This document shows, piece after piece, positions 23,847 to 32,027 of a stretch of 32,666 bases of DNA. The stretch's first letter is position 1, and every line of letters begins with the position of its first letter. The DNA is from a bacterium. GTDB lineage: Bacteria > Margulisbacteria > Marinamargulisbacteria > JABGVJ01. Below the pieces are notes generated by a model. It searched no databases. It saw nothing but the letters and a program-made list of their open reading frames with translations, and had not been told where the DNA came from. The stretch is taken from contig JABGVJ010000096.1 of assembly GCA_018646105.1 (NCBI GenBank), positions 1 through 32,666 on the forward strand, written 5' to 3'. The translations under genes were made by a program, and so were the position numbers.

Positions 23847-25193
23847 ATGAAAATAAAAATCCAAAAAAATCTAGCTAATTTAATTACTTTGACTAGGATT
23901 TTAGGTGTTACGCTAATTTTCTGGGTTACCCCTTATAAAACAAATTTCTGGCAATTGATTGCCGTTAGTATTTTTGTCCTCATTTGCACAACTGACTTTT
24001 TGGATGGATGGGTAGCTAGAAAATTAAATATCGTAACTAACTTAGGAAAAATACTAGACCCTTTGGCAGATAAAATCCTGGTCTTGATTTTTTTGCCGCT
24101 CTTAGAAATGCAAGTCATTACTTCTTTCCCGGTTTTTATTATTTTAGCTAGAGAATTGGCTATAATGGCTCTGAGAATAGCCTCTGCAAAAGACGGCACT
24201 ATTATCGAGGCAAAACTTTCTGGAAAAATTAAAACCGCGATCACTTTACCTGTATGCGCATTGCTTTTTGCTCGCGTACCTGTAACAGAAGTAAGTAACT
24301 TACCTTTAATTTTAACCCCTTTAAATGAGTTGCGTCGTTTTATTTTTATGTGGCCTAGCTGGGTTTTTAATACGTTAATTTGGTTTACCGTATTAATTAC
24401 GGTTTGGTCTTTTCTGGATTATTTTGGTAACTTTATGTGGCAAAAATTTGTACGAAAAACAGGAGGCGATGAAAAAAAAGCTAAACGCCTTCTTTTTGCA
24501 ATTATACCGAATACTTTTACTACCCTTAATTTAATTTGTGGCATATCCGCTGTTTTTTTGGCTTGGATAGGATTCTATCATTTCGCGGTCCTTTTAGTTA
24601 TTTTGGGGATTTTGTTTGATGCCGTTGATGGTTCTTTAGCCAGAAAACTGGATGCTGTTTCCAAATTTGGAGCTAAACTTGATTCTAAAGCTGATTTTGT
24701 GAGTTTTGGGATAGCTCCATCCATTATAATTTATAAAATATTATCTGAAACTAATGGGATCCCTTTATTCTGGGGGATATTTTTGGCTTTAACTTATTAT
24801 GGGGCCATACAATATCGATTGAGTCGTTTTGATAAAGGTGGTCATTCACCTTATTTTGAAGGACTGCCTTCGCCGATAGGTGCCTCTTTGGTTTTAATTG
24901 CGGCAGTATCTAATCTTTTGTCCAGTGTTGTCTTTTTTGTACCTATTCTAATTCTGGTAGAAATATTAATGATATCGCGTATTCCATATGCTCATTTTGA
25001 AATAGCTAGTAAAAAAACTTTTTTTAAATTTTTAAAAATCCCGCTAATTATTGTGCTGTTATTAACAATATTTAATCTCTTAAAAGTAGATTATGTGCGC
25101 TATATTTATATTTATGAAATATTGTTCGCCCTAATTTGTCTTTATGTTTTAACACCAGTATTTTCTTATTTTGTACCTACAGAAAAAAAATAA
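23847..25193 (+). CDS. Fused phosphatidylglycerophosphate synthase and phosphatidylserine synthase (PgsA-PssA)
   Basis: One continuous 448-residue frame holds two CDP-alcohol phosphotransferase domains. The first (about 1-190) begins KNLANLITLTRILGV as in PgsA and has the full metal-binding motif: D50, D53, G54, A57, R58, G67, D71, D75. The second (about 208-448) begins FAIIPNTFTTLNLICG as in PssA and has the motif again at D258, D261, G262, A265, R266, G275, D279, D283, with PssA features VSFGIAPS and YFEGLPSP. The two would make PG-phosphate from glycerol-3-phosphate and PS from serine, both with CDP-diacylglycerol, at the inner membrane. Many hydrophobic helices are present in each half. 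The ATG is 24 nt after the tRNA-Leu; an upstream in-frame ATG at 23793 lies inside the tRNA and was rejected. No strong ribosome site is seen. Confidence 0.88.
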   Translation: MKIKIQKNLANLITLTRILGVTLIFWVTPYKTNFWQLIAVSIFVLICTTDFLDGWVARKLNIVTNLGKILDPLADKILVLIFLPLLEMQVITSFPVFIILARELAIMALRIASAKDGTIIEAKLSGKIKTAITLPVCALLFARVPVTEVSNLPLILTPLNELRRFIFMWPSWVFNTLIWFTVLITVWSFLDYFGNFMWQKFVRKTGGDEKKAKRLLFAIIPNTFTTLNLICGISAVFLAWIGFYHFAVLLVILGILFDAVDGSLARKLDAVSKFGAKLDSKADFVSFGIAPSIIIYKILSETNGIPLFWGIFLALTYYGAIQYRLSRFDKGGHSPYFEGLPSPIGASLVLIAAVSNLLSSVVFFVPILILVEILMISRIPYAHFEIASKKTFFKFLKIPLIIVLLLTIFNLLKVDYVRYIYIYEILFALICLYVLTPVFSYFVPTEKK

Positions 25194-25206
25194 TTAACGC
25201 CAAGAC

Positions 25207-25557
25207 TTAAAAAATATTTTCGAGATGATCTACGACCTGTCTGTTTTCCACAATAACAAGATCAAAGCGTGCTTGTGCATTATCTAAATGATGACGTGCA
25301 AGATACCAAAGTGCGGTTTTGCGTAAATGCTTTTTTTTAGAAGGTGTAATAGCTTCTAATGGATGAACTAAACTATGCGGTTTGTACGTTTTAACTTCTA
25401 CAAAAACAATAGTTTGATCCTGGGCTTTTGCAACAATGTCAATTTCACCAAAATGACTATAGTAATTTTGAGCTAGAATAAAATAATGTTGAGCGCGCAA
25501 ATATTGAGCCGCTGTTTCTTCACCGGCCCGGCCAATTTCTCCTGATATTTTCCCCAT
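25207..25557 (-). CDS. YraN-family (UPF0102) nuclease-like protein
   Basis: This 116-residue protein has the restriction-endonuclease-like core of the YraN family: GRAGEETAAQYL at the start, GEIDIVAKAQ with the conserved Asp, and IVFVEVKTYKP with the E-x-K pair. The exact reaction of the family is not established; a Holliday-junction or repair-linked nuclease role has been proposed. It starts 1 nt inside the rnhB stop (TAATG) and ends 13 nt from the convergent phospholipid gene. The rnhB-yraN pairing is common in bacteria. Confidence 0.9.
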   Translation of the reverse strand: MGKISGEIGRAGEETAAQYLRAQHYFILAQNYYSHFGEIDIVAKAQDQTIVFVEVKTYKPHSLVHPLEAITPSKKKHLRKTALWYLARHHLDNAQARFDLVIVENRQVVDHLENIF

Positions 25558-26132
25558 TAAAACAACTCCAGCTGTTTGGTTAAATTAAAAGTCCGACGAT
25601 GTATTGAACTTTTACCAAATTTTAGAATTTGTTCATAATGAAACGCGGTCCCGTAACCTTTGTTTTGCTGAAATTGGTATTGGCTAAAATGGGTGTGTAG
25701 TTTACACATAATCTGATCACGAACTACTTTAGCTACAATAGATGCCGCAGATATACAGGGCACCTTAGCGTCTCCTTTAATAATAGTTTGAATATCTTCA
25801 TAACCGGGTATTTGTGGTTTTCGATTGCCATCAATTAAAATTCTGTCCGGAGATACTTTTTTCAAAGAGAGAACAGCTCGCTTGATAGCCAACATCGTGG
25901 CATTTAAGATATTTAAACGGTCAATTAAAACCTGATTGACGATACCAATCCCTATGGCCCTAGAATGCTCCTTTAAATGCAAATAAAGGTGGTGTCTTTG
26001 AGTTTCTGACAGAGTTTTGGAATCTTTGTATAATGAGCTTTCCGGATGGTCTGGGTCTAAAATGACAGCGGCAGCCACCACAGGCCCGGCTAAAGCTCCT
26101 CGTCCAGCTTCATCTACGCCTGCAATTAACAT
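25557..26132 (-). CDS. rnhB: Ribonuclease HII
   Basis: At 191 residues this is a normal-length RNase HII, which cuts RNA in RNA-DNA hybrids and starts ribonucleotide excision from DNA. MLIAGVDEAGRGALAGPVV carries the catalytic Asp7-Glu8 of the DEAGRG motif. The next acidic residue is in RILIDGNRKP, and AASIVAKVVRDQ with NKGYGTAFH gives the GYGT-type C-terminal region. No clear Shine-Dalgarno site is seen before the ATG. fabF ends 19 nt upstream, so it probably rides on the fab operon message. Confidence 0.95.
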   Translation of the reverse strand: MLIAGVDEAGRGALAGPVVAAAVILDPDHPESSLYKDSKTLSETQRHHLYLHLKEHSRAIGIGIVNQVLIDRLNILNATMLAIKRAVLSLKKVSPDRILIDGNRKPQIPGYEDIQTIIKGDAKVPCISAASIVAKVVRDQIMCKLHTHFSQYQFQQNKGYGTAFHYEQILKFGKSSIHRRTFNLTKQLELF

Positions 26133-26151
26133 CTATTTTTCGACAGGTTCA

Positions 26152-27390
26152 TTACGAATAATTCTTGAAAATAATTACCGCGTTATGCCCTCCAAATCCC
26201 AGGGAAGTTGATAAAGCATAATTGATTTTTTTAGTTTTAGCCTTATTCGGCGTATAATCCAAATCACATTCAGGATCTGGGTGCTCATAATTAATAGTGG
26301 GAGGAATAAGTGAATGTTGCATGGCTAAAACGCAAGCAATTCCTTCCAAAGCACCGGTTGCTCCTAAAAGATGCCCGGTCATTGATTTGGTGGAACTAAT
26401 GCTTAATTTATAAGCATGAGGCCCAAAGGAGGTTTTTATAGCCATGGTTTCATATTTATCGTTAAGCTCTGTAGATGTACCGTGGGCATTAATATAATCT
26501 ATATCTTGTGGTTGAATACCAGCATCTCCGATAGCCGCCGCAATAGCACGTGAAGCACCTTCTCCACCAGGAGCCGGAGCTGTAAGATGATGGGCATCAC
26601 CGCTGGCACCAAAGCCTACTACTTCGGCATAAATTTTAGCTTTTCTTTTTAAAGCATGTTCAAGTTCTTCAAAGATAAGTATAGCCGCACCTTCGCCCAT
26701 GACAAACCCGTCTCTCTCGGCATCAAAAGGACGCGAGGCTTTCTGGGGATCGTCATTACGTTTGGATAAAGCTCTAGCAGCACAAAAACCCGCTAAACCT
26801 AAAGGTGTAACAGCCGCTTCGGCACCACCTACAATCATAGCTTGAGCATCGCCACGCTGTATGGTCTTAAAAGCGTTACCCATAGCATTTGTAGAAGAAG
26901 CACAAGCTGTAACCGTACAACTATTAGGACCTTTAGCACCTGTTTTGATAGAAACAATACCAGCTGCCATATCTGAAATCATCATTGGGACCGTAAACGG
27001 ACTAACTTTGGAAGGGCCTTTTGCCGATAAGGTTTTAGCTGTTGCTTCCAAAATTTCAATACCACCGATACCGCTACCTATTTCAACACCGATGTTTTCA
27101 GCTTCTGGGGCAATGTCTAATCCTGAGTCTTGTACAGCTTCCACTGCCGCGTTTACTCCAAACAAAATAAAACGCGCTGTTCTGCGAACTTCTTTTTTAT
27201 CAAAACAATCTGCGGGTACAAAATCTTTCACACAACCTGCAATTTGGGTAGTGTATTCTGAAACATCAAACGTATTTATTTTGTCTATGCCTGATTTGCC
27301 TGCTTTTAAAGCTTTCCAAAAATCTTCGACATTGTTGCCAAGTGGGTTAACAGTACCTATGCCTGTAATAACTACTCTATTTTTAGCCAA
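26152..27390 (-). CDS. fabF: Beta-ketoacyl-ACP synthase II
   Basis: This 412-residue condensing enzyme elongates acyl-ACP with malonyl-ACP. The catalytic triad is Cys163 (TVTACASSTNAMG), His303 (INAHGTSTELND) and His340 (STKSMTGHLLGATG). The start is TTG at 27388-27390, with AGGAGG 8 nt upstream, and no better start exists nearby. It follows acpP by 33 nt, the usual acpP-fabF order, and precedes rnhB. Product and carrier are thus encoded side by side. Confidence 0.97.
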   Translation of the reverse strand: MAKNRVVITGIGTVNPLGNNVEDFWKALKAGKSGIDKINTFDVSEYTTQIAGCVKDFVPADCFDKKEVRRTARFILFGVNAAVEAVQDSGLDIAPEAENIGVEIGSGIGGIEILEATAKTLSAKGPSKVSPFTVPMMISDMAAGIVSIKTGAKGPNSCTVTACASSTNAMGNAFKTIQRGDAQAMIVGGAEAAVTPLGLAGFCAARALSKRNDDPQKASRPFDAERDGFVMGEGAAILIFEELEHALKRKAKIYAEVVGFGASGDAHHLTAPAPGGEGASRAIAAAIGDAGIQPQDIDYINAHGTSTELNDKYETMAIKTSFGPHAYKLSISSTKSMTGHLLGATGALEGIACVLAMQHSLIPPTINYEHPDPECDLDYTPNKAKTKKINYALSTSLGFGGHNAVIIFKNYS

Positions 27391-27423
27391 AACCCGTCCT
27401 CCTATTTTTTTAGTGCGTTTTTT

Positions 27424-27672
27424 TTAGCTAGGGTGATTAAAGATATAGTCTACAGTCTGAGCGACAGTAGTTAGTTTTTCAGCGTCTTCATCAGCAATTT
27501 CCGTGCTAAATTCCTCTTCTAAAGCCATAACTAATTCTACAGTATCTAGAGAATCAGCGCCTAAATCTTCTGTATAAGAAGCTTCTTTAGTAACTTCGTC
27601 TGCGGCAACGCCTAGTTGTTCTACTATAACTGCTTTTACTTTTTCAAATACTTCCTTTTCTGATAATGCCAT
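27424..27672 (-). CDS. acpP: Acyl carrier protein
   Basis: This acidic, helical protein of 82 residues carries acyl chains on a phosphopantetheine arm. The attachment motif is DSL with Ser41 in [18 protein letters not shown]. The ATG has AAGGAGG at good spacing. It sits 79 nt downstream of fabG and 33 nt upstream of fabF. Confidence 0.97.
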   Translation of the reverse strand: MALSEKEVFEKVKAVIVEQLGVAADEVTKEASYTEDLGADSLDTVELVMALEEEFSTEIADEDAEKLTTVAQTVDYIFNHPS

Positions 27673-27751
27673 TATAAATTTCCTCCTTATTTTTTTTCAT
27701 CTTAACTTGTTTAAAAAATGTATCAAAGATTCTATTCTTAATCAAGGTTTT

Positions 27752-28492
27752 TTACATTACCATGCCTCCGTCAACCTTAATAACTTGTCCTGTTACATAG
27801 GCTGAAAGGTCGGCCGCTAAAAACAACGCTATGTTAGCAACATCTTCGGGTTCGCCTAGTTTTTTTAACGGAACTAGATTCAAAAGGTTATCGATATACT
27901 CTTTAGGCAAAGTTTCGATCATTTTGGTATTGATAAAGCCAGGAGCGATAGCGTTACACAAAATTCCTTTAGAACCGTATTCTTTAGCAATGCTTTTGGT
28001 AAAACCAATAATCCCGGCTTTTGAGGCCGCATAATTAGATTGCCCTGCATTTCCCATCACGCCGACAACTGAAGCTATATTAATAATTCTACCACCTTTG
28101 TTTTTAAGCATTGGTCGTAAAACAGCTTTGCTGCAATTAAAAACAGAATTTAAATTTATCTCAATAACTTTTTGCCATTCTTCCGGAGTCATTCTTAATA
28201 AAAGATTGTCTTTAGTAATTCCGGCATTATTAACCAAGATATCAATTTTACCAAACTCGGCTATAACGCGAGCTGCTAATTTTTGAGTTTCCTCAAAGTT
28301 TGAAACATCTGTTTTGACACCTAAAGCACGTACTTTATATTTTTCGGTTAAACTTTGAGCTGCCTGGACACTGCTTTCTTCTGAAATATCGCAAATAACT
28401 ACGTGACAACCTTCCTTGGCAAATTTTTCAGCAATGCTATAACCAATGCCTCTTCCTGCTCCTGTAATGAGCGCAACCTTGTCTTTTAACAT
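27752..28492 (-). CDS. fabG: 3-oxoacyl-ACP reductase
   Basis: This 246-residue short-chain dehydrogenase carries out the NADPH-dependent first reduction of fatty acid elongation. The nucleotide motif is GAGRGIG (11-17), NNAG is at 88-91, and the catalytic Ser141, Tyr154 and Lys158 (YAASK) are in place. The C terminus GQVIKVDGGMVM is typical. AAGGAGG precedes the ATG. It is 19 nt after fabD. No fabZ or enoyl reductase gene is seen in this cluster, so those steps must be encoded elsewhere. Confidence 0.95.
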   Translation of the reverse strand: MLKDKVALITGAGRGIGYSIAEKFAKEGCHVVICDISEESSVQAAQSLTEKYKVRALGVKTDVSNFEETQKLAARVIAEFGKIDILVNNAGITKDNLLLRMTPEEWQKVIEINLNSVFNCSKAVLRPMLKNKGGRIINIASVVGVMGNAGQSNYAASKAGIIGFTKSIAKEYGSKGILCNAIAPGFINTKMIETLPKEYIDNLLNLVPLKKLGEPEDVANIALFLAADLSAYVTGQVIKVDGGMVM

Positions 28493-28511
28493 AGATTTCC
28501 TCCTTTTTTAA

Positions 28512-29426
28512 TTAATCTAACTTCTGCGCGTCTTCCAAAGTAGACACGCTATAAATTTGAGTATCTGACAAGGTTTTTTTTATTAAACCTGTTAATACTT
28601 TACCTGGCCCACATTCAATAAAAAAATCTACTTTGTTTTTTAAATAATGAAGAGAATCCACCCAAAAAACAGGCGACTTAATTTGTAATGATAAATTTTC
28701 TTTTAGTTTTTGGGCCTTAGTTTCCGGCTGAGCTGTACGATTAAGAATAATCGGGATTTTACTATCTTCAAAAGGAATATCTTCTAAATACCGGGCGAAT
28801 TTTGAGGCTGCCGAAGACATTAAAGGCGAATGAAAAGCCCCGCTTACAGGTAAAGGAATTACTCTTTTAGCGCCTTGTTCTTTTAAAGTTTCACTAGCTG
28901 CTCTAACCCCTTCTTTTTCACCAGAAATTACTATCTGGCTTGGGCTGTTGTAATTAGCAATAACGACCGGATAATGCTCATATGGGGTCAAAACTTCCTT
29001 GAGCTTAGCACTGTCCATACCCAAAACAGCGGCCATGGCAGATCGATCACTAGCAAAAGAAGCGGCCATAAATTCTCCACGTGCTTTGATAATCTTTAAA
29101 GCATTTACCAAATCAAAAGCGCCGGCGATATAACAAGCTGTGACTTCCCCTAAACTGTGTCCGGCCACAAAATCTGGTTGATATCCTTTTTTGGCTAAAA
29201 ACCTAGCTAAACAAACAGAGGTTAAAAAAATACCGGCTTGGGTATTTTCGGTTTTTTTCAAGTCTTCTTCCGGTCCCTGGAAACAAAGTGCTGCTATATC
29301 CCGACCCAGTATCTCTTGGGCTTGATCAAAAATAATTTTGGCCTCAGGAAAATGAGTGTAAAGGTCCTGCCCCATACCTACGTATTGGGACCCCTGTCCT
29401 GGAAAAACAAAAGCTTTTTTAGACAT
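28512..29426 (-). CDS. fabD: Malonyl-CoA:ACP transacylase
   Basis: This 304-residue enzyme moves malonyl from CoA to ACP. The nucleophile is Ser91 in GHSLGE, the partner His199 is in SGAFHSPLM, and the oxyanion-loop Gln is in FPGQGSQYVGMG at the N terminus. AAAGGA lies upstream of the ATG. It is 8 nt from the fabH stop, consistent with a shared message. Confidence 0.96.
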   Translation of the reverse strand: MSKKAFVFPGQGSQYVGMGQDLYTHFPEAKIIFDQAQEILGRDIAALCFQGPEEDLKKTENTQAGIFLTSVCLARFLAKKGYQPDFVAGHSLGEVTACYIAGAFDLVNALKIIKARGEFMAASFASDRSAMAAVLGMDSAKLKEVLTPYEHYPVVIANYNSPSQIVISGEKEGVRAASETLKEQGAKRVIPLPVSGAFHSPLMSSAASKFARYLEDIPFEDSKIPIILNRTAQPETKAQKLKENLSLQIKSPVFWVDSLHYLKNKVDFFIECGPGKVLTGLIKKTLSDTQIYSVSTLEDAQKLD

Positions 29427-29434
29427 TTTCTGTT

Positions 29435-30460
29435 TTATCCTTTCTTAATACCGCCCCATCTGATAATATTCGAGGCCCATGTAAAGCCTCCTCCAAATCC
29501 GACTGATAACAGTAAACTATCTTCTTTTATTTTACCTAAACTCACGGCTTCTGCCAAAGCAATAGGAATAGAGGCGGAGGAAGTATTGCCGTATTTTTGA
29601 ATATTAATATAGACCTGATCTTTTTTGAGACCAAGTTTTTTGCGAGCATATTCAATAATTCTTAAATTGGCTTGATGTGGCACCATATAATCGATGTCTT
29701 TGGAGGTTAAATTAACTTTTTTCAAAGTATTTTCAATCGTGGGAATGATACTATTAATAACTACTTTATAAAGAGCCTTACCATTCATAAATACAAAATG
29801 GGATTTATCTTTTAACATTTCGGCTGAGAACGGTTTTTTAGAACCGCCTCCTTTGGTGATTAAGATATCTCCTTCTGCACCATTAGCATTTAAATCCGAA
29901 GCTAAAATACCGTAACCTTCACTTACTTCGGACACTACCACAGCGCCTGCTCCATCGCCAAAAAGGATACAGACAGAACGGTCTGTCCAATCCACATATT
30001 TTGACAAACAGTCAGCGCCAATAACTAAAATGTTTTTAGCAAAACCCGTACCAATAAACTGAGCCGCTGTTGTAAGGGCATAATTAAACCCTGTACAAGC
30101 TGCCGAAACATCAAAAGCACCAACTTTTTTTATACCTAATCTATCCTGCACTAAACATGCAGTAGAAGGAAAAAGAGGATAATCAGGAGTAGTAGTGGCT
30201 ACAATAACCAGGTCTATTTCTTGAGGAGTGAGACCGGCATTATCTAAAGCTGCTTGACCAGCCTTGACGGCCAGGTCAGCGGTTCCCATACCAGGCTCAG
30301 CGATCCGGCGTTCTTTAATACCAGTTCTTTCGGTAATCCATTTGTCAGACGTGTCCAAGCCTAGCTTAACAAAATCTTCGTTAGTTACAATTTTATCAGG
30401 TAAAGCTTTACCGACACCAATAATACCCGCTGATTTTAAAATTGTTTGTTTATTCTGCAT
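29435..30460 (-). CDS. fabH: Beta-ketoacyl-ACP synthase III
   Basis: From the ATG at 30460 it has 341 residues. It starts fatty acid synthesis by joining acetyl-CoA to malonyl-ACP. The triad is Cys122 (VSAACTGFNYAL), His262 (VPHQANLRI) and Asn292 (YGNTSSASIP). A TTG two codons further upstream (30466) is also in frame, but the ATG is preferred. It overlaps the plsX 3' end by 11 nt, so it is probably translationally coupled. Confidence 0.96.
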   Translation of the reverse strand: MQNKQTILKSAGIIGVGKALPDKIVTNEDFVKLGLDTSDKWITERTGIKERRIAEPGMGTADLAVKAGQAALDNAGLTPQEIDLVIVATTTPDYPLFPSTACLVQDRLGIKKVGAFDVSAACTGFNYALTTAAQFIGTGFAKNILVIGADCLSKYVDWTDRSVCILFGDGAGAVVVSEVSEGYGILASDLNANGAEGDILITKGGGSKKPFSAEMLKDKSHFVFMNGKALYKVVINSIIPTIENTLKKVNLTSKDIDYMVPHQANLRIIEYARKKLGLKKDQVYINIQKYGNTSSASIPIALAEAVSLGKIKEDSLLLSVGFGGGFTWASNIIRWGGIKKG

Positions 30461-31439
30461 AAGCAATCTTTTCTACCATGTTAGTCTCAACTGCTTGTTG
30501 AGCTATTTTGATAGCATTTTTAATAGCCTTGGCCCGGGATTTACCATGCGCAATAATGGTTACCCCATTAATGCCTAACAGAGGTGCTCCGCCAATTTCT
30601 TCATAATCAACATCTTTTTTAAATCTTTTTAAGGCTGGAGCCAATAACAAAAGAGCGATTTTAGCTATTACCGAAGTTTTCCATTCTTTTTTAAAAAAAT
30701 CAAAAACTAAGCCAATTACGCCCTCGCCAAATTTCAAGAGCACATTACCCACAAACCCGTCACAAACTACAACGTCAGCTTTATTACATAAGGCTTCTTT
30801 GCTTTCAATATTGCCAATAAAATTTAAAGATGAATTTTTTAAAAGATCATAAGTAGCTAAAGTCAAGGCGTTGCCTTTATCTGGTTCTTCGCCAATATTT
30901 AACAAGCCAACTCTAGGATTATCAATACCTAAAATTAATTTACAAAAAAAAGTTCCCATAACAGCAAATTGGTAAAGAAATTTAGGTTTACAGTCAACAT
31001 TAGATCCCATATCTAACATTACAAAAGGTTTTTTATGAATGTTGATCACAGTAGCAATCGCAGGTCGATCTATATTCTTTATTCTGCCTAATACTAATGT
31101 AGAGGTTGCCATCACAGCGCCGGTATTGCCGGCTGAAACAAAAGCGTCAGCTTTTTTTGCTTTTACTAAATTAAGTCCTACCCTAATAGAAGAATCCGGC
31201 TTTTTTTTAAAAGACTGCGCAGGAGACTCGCCCATTTCCACAATCTGAGTGGCGTTTTTAATAGTAATTTGAGGATACTTAAAAAAGTCGCCTATAGACG
31301 CTATCTTCTTTTTAAGAAGAGTTTCCGGGCCAACCAAAATAATTTTTACTGGGAAAGCTTTGACTGCTTCTAAGGCACCCTTAAGGATTTCCTCTGGAGC
31401 GTGGTCTCCGCCCATAGCATCTAAAGCTATTGTTATCAA
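30450..31439 (-). CDS. plsX: Phosphate acyltransferase PlsX
   Basis: This 329-residue enzyme makes acyl-phosphate from acyl-ACP for the PlsX/PlsY route to lysophosphatidic acid. It begins MITIALDAMGGDHAPEEILK, the family hallmark, and contains FVSAGNTGAVMA, ATVINIHKKPFVMLDMGSN and DVVVCDGFVGNVLLKFGEG. Order rpmF-plsX-fabH-fabD-fabG-acpP is the common bacterial one and links phospholipid start-up with fatty acid synthesis. The gene starts 3 nt after the rpmF stop. Confidence 0.97.
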   Translation of the reverse strand: MITIALDAMGGDHAPEEILKGALEAVKAFPVKIILVGPETLLKKKIASIGDFFKYPQITIKNATQIVEMGESPAQSFKKKPDSSIRVGLNLVKAKKADAFVSAGNTGAVMATSTLVLGRIKNIDRPAIATVINIHKKPFVMLDMGSNVDCKPKFLYQFAVMGTFFCKLILGIDNPRVGLLNIGEEPDKGNALTLATYDLLKNSSLNFIGNIESKEALCNKADVVVCDGFVGNVLLKFGEGVIGLVFDFFKKEWKTSVIAKIALLLLAPALKRFKKDVDYEEIGGAPLLGINGVTIIAHGKSRAKAIKNAIKIAQQAVETNMVEKIAYAE

Positions 31440-31442
31440 AGT

Positions 31443-31661
31443 TTACCCCTTTTTCTGCTTTTCTGTTTCTGTTTCTTTTTCTTTTATCTTCAGCGCTATG
31501 ACCTGACGGCCTTTATATTTACCGCAGTCTGGGCAAGCTCTATGAGGTACAATAAGGCTACCGCATTCCGGGCACGCCTGTAGATTAGGGGCCTCGATTT
31601 TAAAATAGGCTTTTTTAATTCTTTTTTTAGACTTAGATCTTCTTTTTTTAGGAACTGCCAT
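31443..31661 (-). CDS. rpmF: Large ribosomal subunit protein bL32
   Basis: The 72-residue protein begins MAVPKKRRSKSKKRIKKAY and has a zinc ribbon of CPECG and CPDCG. The C-terminal tail is longer and more Lys/Glu-rich than usual (KIKEKETETEKQKKG). The ATG has GAGGAG upstream. It is the first gene of the fatty acid operon. Confidence 0.96.
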   Translation of the reverse strand: MAVPKKRRSKSKKRIKKAYFKIEAPNLQACPECGSLIVPHRACPDCGKYKGRQVIALKIKEKETETEKQKKG

Positions 31662-31758
31662 ATTACTTAATCTCCTCTTTGTTAAACTTCAAATGCAATT
31701 CAAAATATGTGAGTTTACATATACGTTATTTTTTTACGTTTGCTTGAAAACAAATCAA

Positions 31759-31787
31759 ATAATAAATAGATACACGGTTTTTGTCAA
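31759..31787 (-). promoter_or_regulatory. Strong promoter of the rpmF-plsX-fab operon
   Basis: On the minus strand a perfect TTGACA (31782-31787) is followed after 17 nt by TATTAT (31759-31764). The rpmF ATG is about 98 nt downstream. I see no FapR-like operator. Confidence 0.8.
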
Positions 31788-31820
31788 ATCAGTTGGGGCT
31801 TGCTGTCTCGCTCTTTTCAG

Positions 31821-31930
31821 AGGGGAAGGAGCTCCCCACTAGCGTCCGAGAAAACGCCCTCTCCCCCTAGCCCCCTCTCCCGTGGAGAAGCTATCGAATT
31901 TCTCAGTAAGGCTATAGTCGGGAGAGGGGG
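31821..31930. repeat. GC-rich palindromic repeat element
   Basis: The block contains a short hairpin GGGGA/TCCCC (31822-31826, 31833-31837), the shared word CACTAGCGTCC (31837-31847) and a perfect 12-bp inverted repeat CCCCCTCTCCCG (31871-31882) with CGGGAGAGGGGG (31919-31930). The loop of 36 nt can itself pair GAGAA with TTCTC. Base composition stands out against the AT-rich surroundings. It resembles small dispersed palindromic elements of the CCCTCTCCC type. Confidence 0.65.
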
Positions 31931-31976
31931 AATTTATAATTTTAAAATTATGCTTGTACTAGGTGCAAAATCAACT

Positions 31977-32004
31977 TTATCAACCTGGTAAGGCATGGTA
32001 TAAT
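31977..32004 (+). promoter_or_regulatory. Extended -10 promoter of eno
   Basis: TTATCA (31977-31982), a 16-nt spacer and TATAAT (31999-32004) preceded by TGG, i.e. an extended -10, stand 26 nt before the eno ATG. AAAAAGGAGATAAAAA gives the ribosome site. Confidence 0.7.
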
Positions 32005-32027
32005 TTTTAGTTAAAAAAAGGAGATAA

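Noticed and set aside
26861-27427. Plus-strand frame of 188 residues
   Set aside because: Antisense shadow of fabF, whose catalytic residues are intact on the other strand.
31800-31991. Plus-strand frame of 63 residues starting in the GC-rich block
   Set aside because: Translation is of the palindromic repeat (Pro/Ser-rich), with no ribosome site.
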